This document shows positions 57,634 to 64,000 of a DNA stretch of 64,000 bases, one piece after another. Made by a program: the position numbers and the translations under genes. The stretch is from contig NZ_FOKQ01000005.1 in assembly GCF_900112155.1 (NCBI RefSeq), forward strand, positions 1-64,000. The letters run 5' to 3'. How positions within the stretch are numbered: the stretch's first letter is position 1; every line of letters begins with the position of its first letter. This DNA is from Hominimerdicola alba. GTDB lineage: Bacteria; Bacillota; Clostridia; Oscillospirales; Ruminococcaceae. The notes under the pieces are model-generated. The model was not told the DNA's origin and ran no database searches. It saw only the letters and a program-made list of their open reading frames with translations.

Positions 57634-58387
57634 TGTAAAAGGACGCTGGGCGTTTATAACAGGCGCAGCAAGAGGTATCGGATACAGAGCGGCTCTGTTC
57701 ATGGCTGAACGCGGCTGCAATCTTATAGTTCACGGCAGAACTCCCGCCCACTGCGAAAAGGTGGTAGCAGAAGCAAAAGCGCTGGGTGTACAGGCTTATG
57801 CTGTGGGTGCTGAATTTTCTGACACAGCACAGGTAGAAAAAATGCTTGCCGATATCGACGCTCTCGGTGTGACAGTTGATATCGTACTTAACAATGCGGG
57901 CATTCAGGTGGCCTACAGAACAGAATACCTAGATACGCCTGCTTCTGATTACACAGAAAGCTTCAAGATAAACACCATAGCACCAATGATGATAACCTAT
58001 CATTTCCTCGAAAAAATGGGCAAAACAGGCTTCGGAAGGATCGTTAACACCACCAGCGGTATCCGCCTTGAACCCGAACAGGCAGGTTACAGTGCCAGCA
58101 AAGCCGCCCTTGATAAAGTGACTATGGATCTCGCATCGAAATACAACGGCACGGACATATGCATAAATATCACCGATCCGGGCTGGTGCAGAACTGACCT
58201 CGGCGGTCCTCATGCACCAAATGACCCTGACAGTGCTCTCCCAGGAGTTGTGGTCGGTGCGTTCGTCGATGACAAAAAGTCAGGAAGAAATTTTGCGGCA
58301 GGATATTTCCACGGAATGACCCTTGAAGAAGCAGTAAAGAAAGCTGAAAGCGATATACCCGTTTACACAGGTTCCATCGGACTTTGA
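57626..58387 (+). CDS. short-chain dehydrogenase/reductase
   Basis: 253 residues of the classical SDR type: cofactor loop TGAARGIGYRAA (about 11-22), NNAG in IVLNNAGIQ (about 91), catalytic Ser in VNTTSGIR and Tyr-x-x-x-Lys as YSASKAALDK (about 155-164). An NAD(P)-dependent alcohol or keto reductase; substrate unknown. It overlaps the epimerase-like gene and is followed 17 bp later by an iron-containing alcohol dehydrogenase, so the operon probably handles one alcohol or sugar-alcohol pathway. Confidence 0.88.
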   Translation: MIDVKGRWAFITGAARGIGYRAALFMAERGCNLIVHGRTPAHCEKVVAEAKALGVQAYAVGAEFSDTAQVEKMLADIDALGVTVDIVLNNAGIQVAYRTEYLDTPASDYTESFKINTIAPMMITYHFLEKMGKTGFGRIVNTTSGIRLEPEQAGYSASKAALDKVTMDLASKYNGTDICINITDPGWCRTDLGGPHAPNDPDSALPGVVVGAFVDDKKSGRNFAAGYFHGMTLEEAVKKAESDIPVYTGSIGL

Positions 58388-58404
58388 TCTAAAGGAGGAC
58401 ATTT

Positions 58405-59589
58405 ATGAATAACTTCAATTTTTACAGCCCCACAGAATTTGTATTCGGAAAAGACAGAGAAAATGAGTGCGGAACTTATGTTAAAAAGTTCGGCGGCAGC
58501 AAAGTGCTCATCCACTACGGCGGAAGTTCTGCTGTAAAGTCGGGGCTTCTGGACAGAGTAAAGAAGTCCCTTGAAAACAGCGGTATCGCTTACTGCGAGC
58601 TGGGCGGCGTACAGCCCAATCCCCGTGACGGTCTTGTATACAAGGGCATCGATCTTTGCCGCAAGGAAAATATTGATTTCATTCTCGCTGTCGGTGGAGG
58701 TTCGGTAATAGATTCTTCCAAGGCTATCGCTGCAGGCGTTCCATACGACGGCGATTTCTGGGATTTTTACAGCGGTAAGCGTATCGAGAAAGCTCTCCCT
58801 GTGGGCACAGTTCTGACTATAGCTGCGGCAGGAAGCGAGGGTTCGGGAGATTCAGTTATCACCAAAGAGGACGGTATGCTCAAAAGAGGTGCTGGCTCTG
58901 ATGCTCTGCGCCCCAAGTTCTCGGTAATGAATCCCGAGCTGACCCAGACACTTCCCGCTTATCAGACAGCCTGCGGTGCTACGGATATTATGGCGCACGT
59001 TTTTGAAAGATATTTCACCAACACAACCGAAGTCGAGATAACCGACCGTCTTTGCGAAGCTGTGCTCATGACCATGGTGAAAGAAACTCCCAGAGTAATC
59101 GCTGACCCCAATAACTATGAGGCAAGAGCGAATATCATGTGGGCAGGAATGGTGGCTCACAATAATATCGTAGGCGTAGGCAGAGAACAGGACTGGAACA
59201 GTCACGGAATCGAGCATGAGCTTTCAGCACTGTATGACTGCGCTCATGGTGCGGGACTTGCCGTTATCATGCCCGCATGGATGGAGTTTGTTTACAAGCA
59301 TAATATCATGCGTTTCTGCCAGATGGCAGTAAGAGTTTTCGGCTGCAAAATGGATTTCGAGAACCCCGAAAGCACTGCACTTGCAGGCATAAAGGCTTTC
59401 CGCAGATTCCTGCACGATATCGGTATGCCAATAAACTTTGCAGAGCTCGGCGCTAAGGAAGAGGACATTCCCGCCCTCACCGAAAAATTCGGCCTCGGCG
59501 ACGGCAGAACAGGCGGTTTTGTACATCTGTCATCCGAAGATGTTACGCAGATATATAAGATCGCTGCAAAAGCTTCACTTCCGCAGTAA
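58405..59589 (+). CDS. iron-containing alcohol dehydrogenase (BdhA-like)
   Basis: 394 residues. The cofactor loop AVGGGSVIDSSKAIA (about 95-109) and the metal ligands in CGATDIMAHVFERYF (Asp and His), SHGIEHELSALYD and DCAHGAGLAVIMP (His) are conserved. It belongs to the NAD(P)H-dependent butanol or aldehyde dehydrogenase branch of the family, which fits a fermenter. It ends the operon; an imperfect hairpin follows. Confidence 0.9.
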   Translation: MNNFNFYSPTEFVFGKDRENECGTYVKKFGGSKVLIHYGGSSAVKSGLLDRVKKSLENSGIAYCELGGVQPNPRDGLVYKGIDLCRKENIDFILAVGGGSVIDSSKAIAAGVPYDGDFWDFYSGKRIEKALPVGTVLTIAAAGSEGSGDSVITKEDGMLKRGAGSDALRPKFSVMNPELTQTLPAYQTACGATDIMAHVFERYFTNTTEVEITDRLCEAVLMTMVKETPRVIADPNNYEARANIMWAGMVAHNNIVGVGREQDWNSHGIEHELSALYDCAHGAGLAVIMPAWMEFVYKHNIMRFCQMAVRVFGCKMDFENPESTALAGIKAFRRFLHDIGMPINFAELGAKEEDIPALTEKFGLGDGRTGGFVHLSSEDVTQIYKIAAKASLPQ

Positions 59590-59676
59590 TGATGAAATCA
59601 CGACACAAACGGAATAATCCGTGCTGTGTTCGCTCAAAAATGTACTTAATGTCTTTCAGAAGGAATATGATATAAT

Positions 59677-59712
59677 AACGGACAGCCGCTCTCATGAACG
59701 GTTGTCCGTTAC
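59677..59712 (+). terminator. hairpin after the alcohol dehydrogenase operon
   Basis: A 12-bp stem with one G-U pair (59677-59688 with 59699-59710), followed by a weak T-rich tract. Confidence 0.6.
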
Positions 59713-59766
59713 TATTTTGTATTTACAAATATAAAAATCTCCGACCGATCTGCATTTCATTTCCCA

Positions 59767-59801
59767 AAAAGCTTGAATCGATCAAGCTTTTGTGGTATAA
59801 T
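59767..59801 (+). promoter_or_regulatory. promoter and overlapping palindrome of the guanine deaminase gene
   Basis: TTGAAT (59773-59778), 17-bp spacer, TATAAT (59796-59801). A perfect inverted repeat AAAAGCTTGA-N5-TCAAGCTTTT (59767-59791) covers the -35 box, which suggests a repressor site. Confidence 0.65.
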
Positions 59802-59839
59802 ATAAAAAACACAGTTCAGCAACTTCGGGAGGTGCAGAT

Positions 59840-60283
59840 ATGGATAGATTTATGGCAATAGCTGTCACGGAAGCAAGAAACGGTATCCGGGCAGGACACG
59901 GCGGTCCTTTCGGGTGCGTTATCGTGAAAGACGGTGAGGTAATAGGCAGAGGACATAATGAAGTTGTACTGCAAAACGACCCGACCTGTCACGGTGAGAT
60001 AATGGCAATACATAGCGCCTGCAAAAATCTAGGCACTTTTGATCTTTCAGGCTGTGAACTTTACACCACAGCAGAACCCTGCCCAATGTGCCTTGGGGCT
60101 ATACAGTGGGCGAATATCAGAAAGGTCTACTACGGCTGTAATATATCCGATACTGACATGATAGGTTTCCGTGATCAGAAGTTTTATACCGAACCCGCTG
60201 ATATCCTTGAAGAACTCGACCGCAAAGAATGTCTTGAGGTCTTCTATGAATACCGTGACATCGAAGACAAGATCGGCTACTGA
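59840..60283 (+). CDS. guaD: guanine deaminase (cytidine deaminase-like fold)
   Basis: 147 residues. The zinc site is formed by CHGEI (His and catalytic Glu, about 54-57) and PCPMC (about 84-88), with the HGGPFGCVIVKDG opening. The closest known pattern is the small guanine deaminase of Bacillus subtilis, which lets cells use guanine as nitrogen source; tRNA adenosine deaminase is the alternative but normally has HAE and a longer basic C-terminus. It is monocistronic, under a promoter with a palindrome. Confidence 0.78.
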   Translation: MDRFMAIAVTEARNGIRAGHGGPFGCVIVKDGEVIGRGHNEVVLQNDPTCHGEIMAIHSACKNLGTFDLSGCELYTTAEPCPMCLGAIQWANIRKVYYGCNISDTDMIGFRDQKFYTEPADILEELDRKECLEVFYEYRDIEDKIGY

Positions 60284-60344
60284 AGATCTTACGCACATAA
60301 CGCAAAAACGGCAGTCCATAAGACAGATACCTATATAGAAGTTT

Positions 60345-60376
60345 TGCCCCTGAGTGTTACAAAGCACTCAGGGGCA
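60345..60376. terminator. strong hairpin after the guanine deaminase gene
   Basis: TGCCCCTGAGTG (60345-60356) pairs perfectly with CACTCAGGGGCA (60365-60376). It lies between convergent genes, but the T-runs are short. Confidence 0.65.
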
Positions 60377-60404
60377 TTGTGAATATTTATGTTGCTAAGC
60401 TAAA

Positions 60405-60605
60405 TCAGAATTTATCATAAACTGCGAATATCAAACAAAGTACAGTAGCTGTAATACCCGCAATCATAGATATGACATTTAATAGTAATATTTTTTTAAT
60501 CCTCTCGTCGCTACTTTCTTTATATCTTTTTGAATTACGCTTGTATTCTGTTAATGTGCAAATATTCAAAAGACCAAATATGATAAAAAAAATCCAATAT
60601 TTCAT
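60405..60605 (-). CDS. small membrane protein of unknown function
   Basis: A 66-residue protein with two hydrophobic helices (about 3-18 and 40-62) separated by a charged loop rich in Arg, Lys and Ser. GGAG lies 8 bases upstream of the ATG and a perfect promoter precedes it, which supports a real gene. I do not recognise its family. Confidence 0.65.
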   Translation of the reverse strand: MKYWIFFIIFGLLNICTLTEYKRNSKRYKESSDERIKKILLLNVISMIAGITATVLCLIFAVYDKF

Positions 60606-60644
60606 ATCAACTGCTCCAATAAATTCCGATTTTTGTCAGTAACA

Positions 60645-60673
60645 ATTATAGCACATCATCTCTGTACTGTCAA
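60645..60673 (-). promoter_or_regulatory. promoter of the small membrane protein gene
   Basis: On the minus strand TTGACA (60668-60673), 17-bp spacer, TATAAT (60645-60650). Confidence 0.8.
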
Positions 60674-60679
60674 TAGAAA

Positions 60680-60720
60680 CGCCATAGTACTTCTGACCTT
60701 ACATCAGAAATACTATGGCG
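60680..60720 (-). terminator. terminator-like hairpin after the LRR protein gene
   Basis: A 16-bp stem with one mismatch (60680-60696 with 60704-60720) and a 7-base loop, 65 bp beyond the stop of the leftward LRR gene. Confidence 0.65.
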
Positions 60721-60784
60721 TAAAACTTCTTTATGCGTACCGTACTTATTGAACTGCCGTTTTTATATTCTCCAAAACCGATAA

Positions 60785-62050
60785 TTACCTTACAGTAACA
60801 GTTATCGCATTCTTGATAGGATCTGTTGTGTTCCACTTGCCGTTGACTCTTGCAGCAACAGCGACCCTGTATGTCATGCCGGGAGTCAGGTTCTTGGGAG
60901 TTACATAGCTGTTGGCGGTGATGTTGGAAGTCTGAACTCTCCACTTGCCTGCCAGATATACAGCTATGCCGTACTTGTCAGCACCATCGACCTTATCCCA
61001 GATAAACTGGATCTGATGATACTTGGAATTGGTTATAGCTCTGACATTCTTAGGATAATCATCATTCTGGGGATCGGGATCACCGAAGGATGAATTGTCA
61101 AATACCACGTTTGCATTGTTCAGGAAAGACGAATCAGAGGGCTTATCAATGCTGTTCCACTTATCCTGTGTGCCGTAGAATGTGATAGTTGCACGGCTGT
61201 TTACATCAGAGAATGCATAACCATCGATCTTTGTAAGGTTGCTTGAAAGCTTCAGCTCGCTGAGCCTGTTGCAGTATGAAAATGCCATCAGACCTATGTA
61301 AGTTGCACCCTTTGCATCAACCGAAGTCAGGTTCTCGCAGTAGAAGAATGTGTTGTCACCGATTTCCTTAACGCTTGTAGGGAAAACAACGGAAGTAACA
61401 TCGTTGTTTCCTGCAAAAGCGCTGGGAGAAACGTACTTAACGCTTGAAGGTACAGTAACCTCGCCCTTGGTGGTCTTAGCATCGATAAGTGCGCCGTTAA
61501 CGATAACCATAGGGTTCTGTTCGCGCTGTGCTTTCAGCCAGGGAGTGGAATCAAAGCACTTGTCGTGTATTTCTACCAGCTTGTTCGGGAATTTAACAGT
61601 ATCGAGACTGGTGCAGTAATCAAAAGCGTGCATCTCCATTACTTCAAGGCTTGAAGGCAGAGTTACGGACTGAAGATTTGAAGACATCGAAAAAGAATAG
61701 TAGCCGATGGTCTTAACGGAATCGGGTATGGTCACGCTGGTCAGCGAGCTGCACTGGAATGCATATCTCGCAATAGCGGTAACAGGCAGACCATCGATAG
61801 TTGAAGGGATAGTCAGCGAGGTAGTACCGTCGGTACAGCTGTAAGCCTCGATATGGTCGGAATATTTATAGTACTTCAGATTGCCCGAAGTTCCCACAGT
61901 ATAGTTAGTATCGGTAGGTCCGTAAGCAGCACTTGCTGTTATCTGTGCATTAGGGAATACACCCTGAGCTGCCATCGAAGAAACGGACGCAGCCATAACT
62001 GCAATAGCTAAAGCAGTTGTTCTGATAATTTTTCTTCCTGTTGTTTTCAT
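60785..62050 (-). CDS. secreted BspA-type leucine-rich-repeat protein with FN3 domain
   Basis: About 421 residues from the ATG at 62050. A signal peptide (about 1-43) is followed by BspA-like LRR_5 repeats (about 60-300), for example LTSVTIPDSVKTIGYYSFS, LQSVTLPSSLEVMEMHAF and VTSVVFPTSVKEIGDNTF. A fibronectin-III-like domain (about 330-421) ends the chain. No sorting signal, transmembrane helix or dockerin is seen, so it should be released. Such proteins often bind host, polymer or other cells; the ligand is unknown. Confidence 0.88.
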   Translation of the reverse strand: MKTTGRKIIRTTALAIAVMAASVSSMAAQGVFPNAQITASAAYGPTDTNYTVGTSGNLKYYKYSDHIEAYSCTDGTTSLTIPSTIDGLPVTAIARYAFQCSSLTSVTIPDSVKTIGYYSFSMSSNLQSVTLPSSLEVMEMHAFDYCTSLDTVKFPNKLVEIHDKCFDSTPWLKAQREQNPMVIVNGALIDAKTTKGEVTVPSSVKYVSPSAFAGNNDVTSVVFPTSVKEIGDNTFFYCENLTSVDAKGATYIGLMAFSYCNRLSELKLSSNLTKIDGYAFSDVNSRATITFYGTQDKWNSIDKPSDSSFLNNANVVFDNSSFGDPDPQNDDYPKNVRAITNSKYHQIQFIWDKVDGADKYGIAVYLAGKWRVQTSNITANSYVTPKNLTPGMTYRVAVAARVNGKWNTTDPIKNAITVTVR

Positions 62051-62150
62051 TTTCACACTCTCCATCTCATTTAATTAAAAACACATCCATACAGGACAAA
62101 AACATAAGCCCCACCGGCTATATAAATGTTTTATCCAATATAACGATTTT

Positions 62151-62179
62151 ATTATATCATATAACAAAGCCTTTGTCTA
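62151..62179 (-). promoter_or_regulatory. promoter of the LRR protein gene
   Basis: On the minus strand TAGACA (62174-62179), 17-bp spacer, TATAAT (62151-62156). Confidence 0.6.
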
Positions 62180-62221
62180 CAAAAATTTTCAAATTTGAAT
62201 GTAAACTTTTTGCGGTTTTGT

Positions 62222-63046
62222 CAATGCGACCTAGACTACATGAAGGCAAATGCAGAGCTGAGAAACAAAGCAGGCTTGAAATGCTACATCGAGCGTGAGA
62301 CCGACGGCAAGTGCTGTGAGTGGTGTACCAAGATGGCGGGTCGATATGCCTATCCCGATGATACCCCGAAGGACGTTTTCAGACGGCACGATAACTGCGG
62401 CTGCTCTGTTACCTACAAGAACGGCAGACAGCGACAGGACGTGTGGTCAAAGAAAACATGGGAAGCCGATAAAGACGAGCGTATCAGCAAGGCTTCGGGA
62501 AAAGAGCCGACAGTTTTCGGAAAAGTCGAAGCTCAGGCAAAACAGTCCGAGATTTTGGCTCGCAAAGAGTTGACTTATGATGATAAACGTGGTATAATAT
62601 ATTACAGAAAAGGGAAATCACATCGTCGGCTATCAAGTGAAGGGCGACAAATAATTGATAAGCCGACATACAACAAAATTGTCAATCCCGCAATTAAAAG
62701 AGGTGCAGATATACGTCTTGCGGATGAAGTTTGGACGAAACACCTTGAAGAAGAAAAAAGTCGAGCTGTAACAATAGGCGATGTTATTTATTTTAGACCA
62801 GATGCTACAGTTTCTGATGTTTTGGAAGAGGTTCATCACTTCTACCAAAATCGTAATGGGCTAAATGCTCAATATGGTGTTGTTCAACGAACAGTAATGA
62901 ATGAAATAGATGCCAAAAAGTATCTTTTAACTATGACCGAAAAATATCATATTCCACCCGATGAGGTATATGAAACCGAGTATTGGTTAAAAGAATACAT
63001 CAAGCAAATGGAAGAAATGAAAAAGCGAGGTGAGTGGAATGAGTAA
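62222..63046 (+). pseudogene. 5'-truncated phage MuF-like head protein with toxin-like C-terminus
   Basis: The frame is open from 62195, but phage-like sequence starts only at about 62222 (CDLDYMKANAELRNKAG), with no ribosome site near the ATG at 62240, so the 5' part of a larger gene is missing. The segment ETDGKCCEWCTKMAGRYAYP and RRHDNCGCSVTY carry the Cys/His cluster of phage minor head (MuF/gpF) proteins. The C-terminal 150 residues form a different domain, with LEEVHHFYQN as its most striking motif, like the toxin domains found at MuF C-termini. The following small gene overlaps by 8 bp and may encode immunity. Confidence 0.65.
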
Positions 63047-63245
63047 AATAGTAAAACAACTTCCGTGTGATAAATATTCCGTACTTATTCTCGATTCAAC
63101 TCCACCCACTTCGTGGAACAGCAATATTGTAATCATTGATGGCATGACATATGAAGCTGAAATTGTATATGATTTGCAGAATGCACTTGCTGTTAAAGCA
63201 AAAGAAACTTTTATAGGCAAAACAATAGAGTATAAAACCGCTTAA
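63039..63245 (+). CDS. small protein, possible immunity partner of the MuF-type toxin
   Basis: About 68 residues from the ATG at 63039, with AGGTGAG upstream. The sequence is beta-rich (YSVLILDS, NIVIIDGMTYEAEIVYDL). I do not recognise the family. It overlaps the end of the toxin-like gene by 8 bp, the usual coupling for toxin-immunity pairs, and a terminator follows at once. The role is inferred from position only. Confidence 0.6.
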   Translation: MSKIVKQLPCDKYSVLILDSTPPTSWNSNIVIIDGMTYEAEIVYDLQNALAVKAKETFIGKTIEYKTA

Positions 63246-63264
63246 CTTAGTTAGGCGGTTTTTT
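63235..63264 (+). terminator. intrinsic terminator after the small partner gene
   Basis: A 12-bp stem with one G-U pair (63235-63246 with 63250-63261, loop TTA) running into a T-run. The stop codon lies inside the stem. Confidence 0.8.
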
Positions 63265-63287
63265 CATACCCGAACGGAGGTAACCCC

Positions 63288-63398
63288 ATGACCAAAACAC
63301 CCGAACCGACCTCAAAGCCGCCTCCTGCGGCTGACGAGGAAATAACCGCTATGCTTGAAACGTTGGGAACAACTGCAAGCGGGCTCATAGACGACTAG
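63288..63398 (+). CDS. 36-residue protein of likely phage origin
   Basis: A short ORF with a good ribosome site CGGAGG 7 bases upstream. The product is rich in Pro, Thr and Glu at the start and acidic at the end (ending LIDD). It resembles small ORFs placed after head genes in gut phages, but I cannot name it. The hairpin at 63397-63437 follows directly. Confidence 0.5.
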   Translation: MTKTPEPTSKPPPAADEEITAMLETLGTTASGLIDD

Positions 63399-63437
63399 CA
63401 TTTGCGACCGACATCAATGTCGGCGGCAGGTGCTTTT
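63397..63437 (+). terminator. intrinsic terminator after the 36-residue ORF
   Basis: CCGACA-TCAA-TGTCGG forms the core of a longer hairpin followed by seven T residues (about 63434). Confidence 0.75.
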
Positions 63438-63453
63438 TTTATACCTATAAGGA

Positions 63454-64000
63454 TCATTTCTTCTGCTTGCGATATTCAAGTGGTGTGATACCGCAGCGCT
63501 CTTTGAACTGCCGCGTGAAATGCTCATAATTCCGATAGCCGCATTTTCCTGCTATATCATGGGCTGTCAGGTTTGTGGAAGTCAGCAGCATTTTCGCATA
63601 CTCCGTCTTGGCATTTATGAAATCCTGAACGAATGTCACACCGAAATTCTTCTTATAATAATACTGAAATGAAGCAGGGCTCATGCGGACTTCATGTGCC
63701 GCCCACATTATCGAACGCGGTATGTAAGGCTCGGCATATATCTTGTGGCGGATAGTCAGCAGCATCTCATGTTCGGCATCTTTTATCTCCTTGTCTGGCA
63801 GATGCAGCGTGTCGCTGACGCGGTTGAATATCAGCCACATATAATGCTCCATATTCTCCTGCGCATAGGGCGACCCCGAGGTGTATTCATCGGCTATAGC
63901 CTTGATGCACCAGCTTAAAAACTCCACTGAATCCGACGGCACTCCCTTGGCATAGGGTATCTTTCTTTTCAGAAATTCCTCTTCTTCACCCTCACCGAAC
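63454..64000 (-). CDS. AraC-family regulator, cut by the window end
   Basis: The frame stays open to the window edge, so the N-terminus lies outside. The visible 180 residues end with the AraC DNA-binding domain: SIMWAAHEVRMSPASFQYYYKKNFG and LTAHDIAGKCGYRNYEHFTRQFKERCGITPLEYRK. The part before it is helical and not recognised. Its target is unknown. Confidence 0.85.
   Translation of the reverse strand, partial: FGEGEEEEFLKRKIPYAKGVPSDSVEFLSWCIKAIADEYTSGSPYAQENMEHYMWLIFNRVSDTLHLPDKEIKDAEHEMLLTIRHKIYAEPYIPRSIMWAAHEVRMSPASFQYYYKKNFGVTFVQDFINAKTEYAKMLLTSTNLTAHDIAGKCGYRNYEHFTRQFKERCGITPLEYRKQKK

Noticed and set aside
54011-60376. The two similar hairpins TGCCCCTCAA... and TGCCCCTGAGTG... as a repeat family
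   Set aside because: They share only the TGCCCCT/AGGGGCA ends; both are ordinary terminator-like stems between genes.

Overview
The window looks like a chromosomal segment of an anaerobic Gram-positive gut or rumen bacterium of the Ruminococcus/Oscillospiraceae kind. This is an inference from strong AGGAGG ribosome sites, TTGACA-N17-TATAAT promoters, an SufU-type SUF system, an NPKTG sorting signal, a BspA-type leucine-rich-repeat protein and anaerobe-type metalloenzymes. I saw no rRNA, tRNA or CRISPR array.

Left part (1-18.0 kb): an unexplained GC-rich, structured edge; a two-gene module of a DUF6414-like protein and a ClpB/ClpX-like AAA+ ATPase; a SIMPL-domain protein; a membrane-bound calcineurin-like phosphoesterase; a heterodimeric ABC exporter with a DUF1854 protein between its halves, preceded by a 28-codon ORF and a terminator that look like an attenuator; and a leftward operon of DUF4418, FtsX-like permease, ABC ATPase, acetyltransferase, lipoprotein and a cell-wall-anchored cupredoxin-like protein. 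An SsuABC/NMT1-type importer follows.

Centre (16-39 kb): the most interesting region is a sulfur island. It holds that importer, homoserine O-acetyltransferase, gamma-glutamylcysteine ligase with a class II amidotransferase, a LysR regulator, O-acetylhomoserine sulfhydrylase, a LacI regulator, reverse trans-sulfuration enzymes (mccB, mccA), and a nitrogenase-like set (NifX-like, NifB-like, NifH-like, D-like, K-like, NifX-like) without NifEN. A complete leftward suf operon ends with an Rrf2 regulator. The layout fits a methylthio-alkane reductase-type pathway: a nitrogenase-like enzyme releases methanethiol from organic sulfur, O-acetylhomoserine sulfhydrylase turns it into methionine, and MccA/MccB pass the sulfur to cysteine. 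A shared palindrome (core GACAACGTTATC) lies exactly 17.5 bp (centre to -35 start) upstream of three of the promoters. Two of these promoter regions also carry the same three-site array with about 90 and 105 bp spacing.

Right part (39-64 kb): an ECF sigma/anti-sigma pair, two MATE exporters, a GH2 beta-galactosidase with divergent AraC regulator, a riboflavin operon under an FMN riboswitch, a large PAS/GGDEF/EAL protein, an AraC gene followed by an epimerase-SDR-iron alcohol dehydrogenase operon, a guanine deaminase, a secreted LRR/FN3 protein, a truncated phage MuF-type head protein with toxin-like C-terminus and small partner gene, and an AraC regulator cut by the window end.
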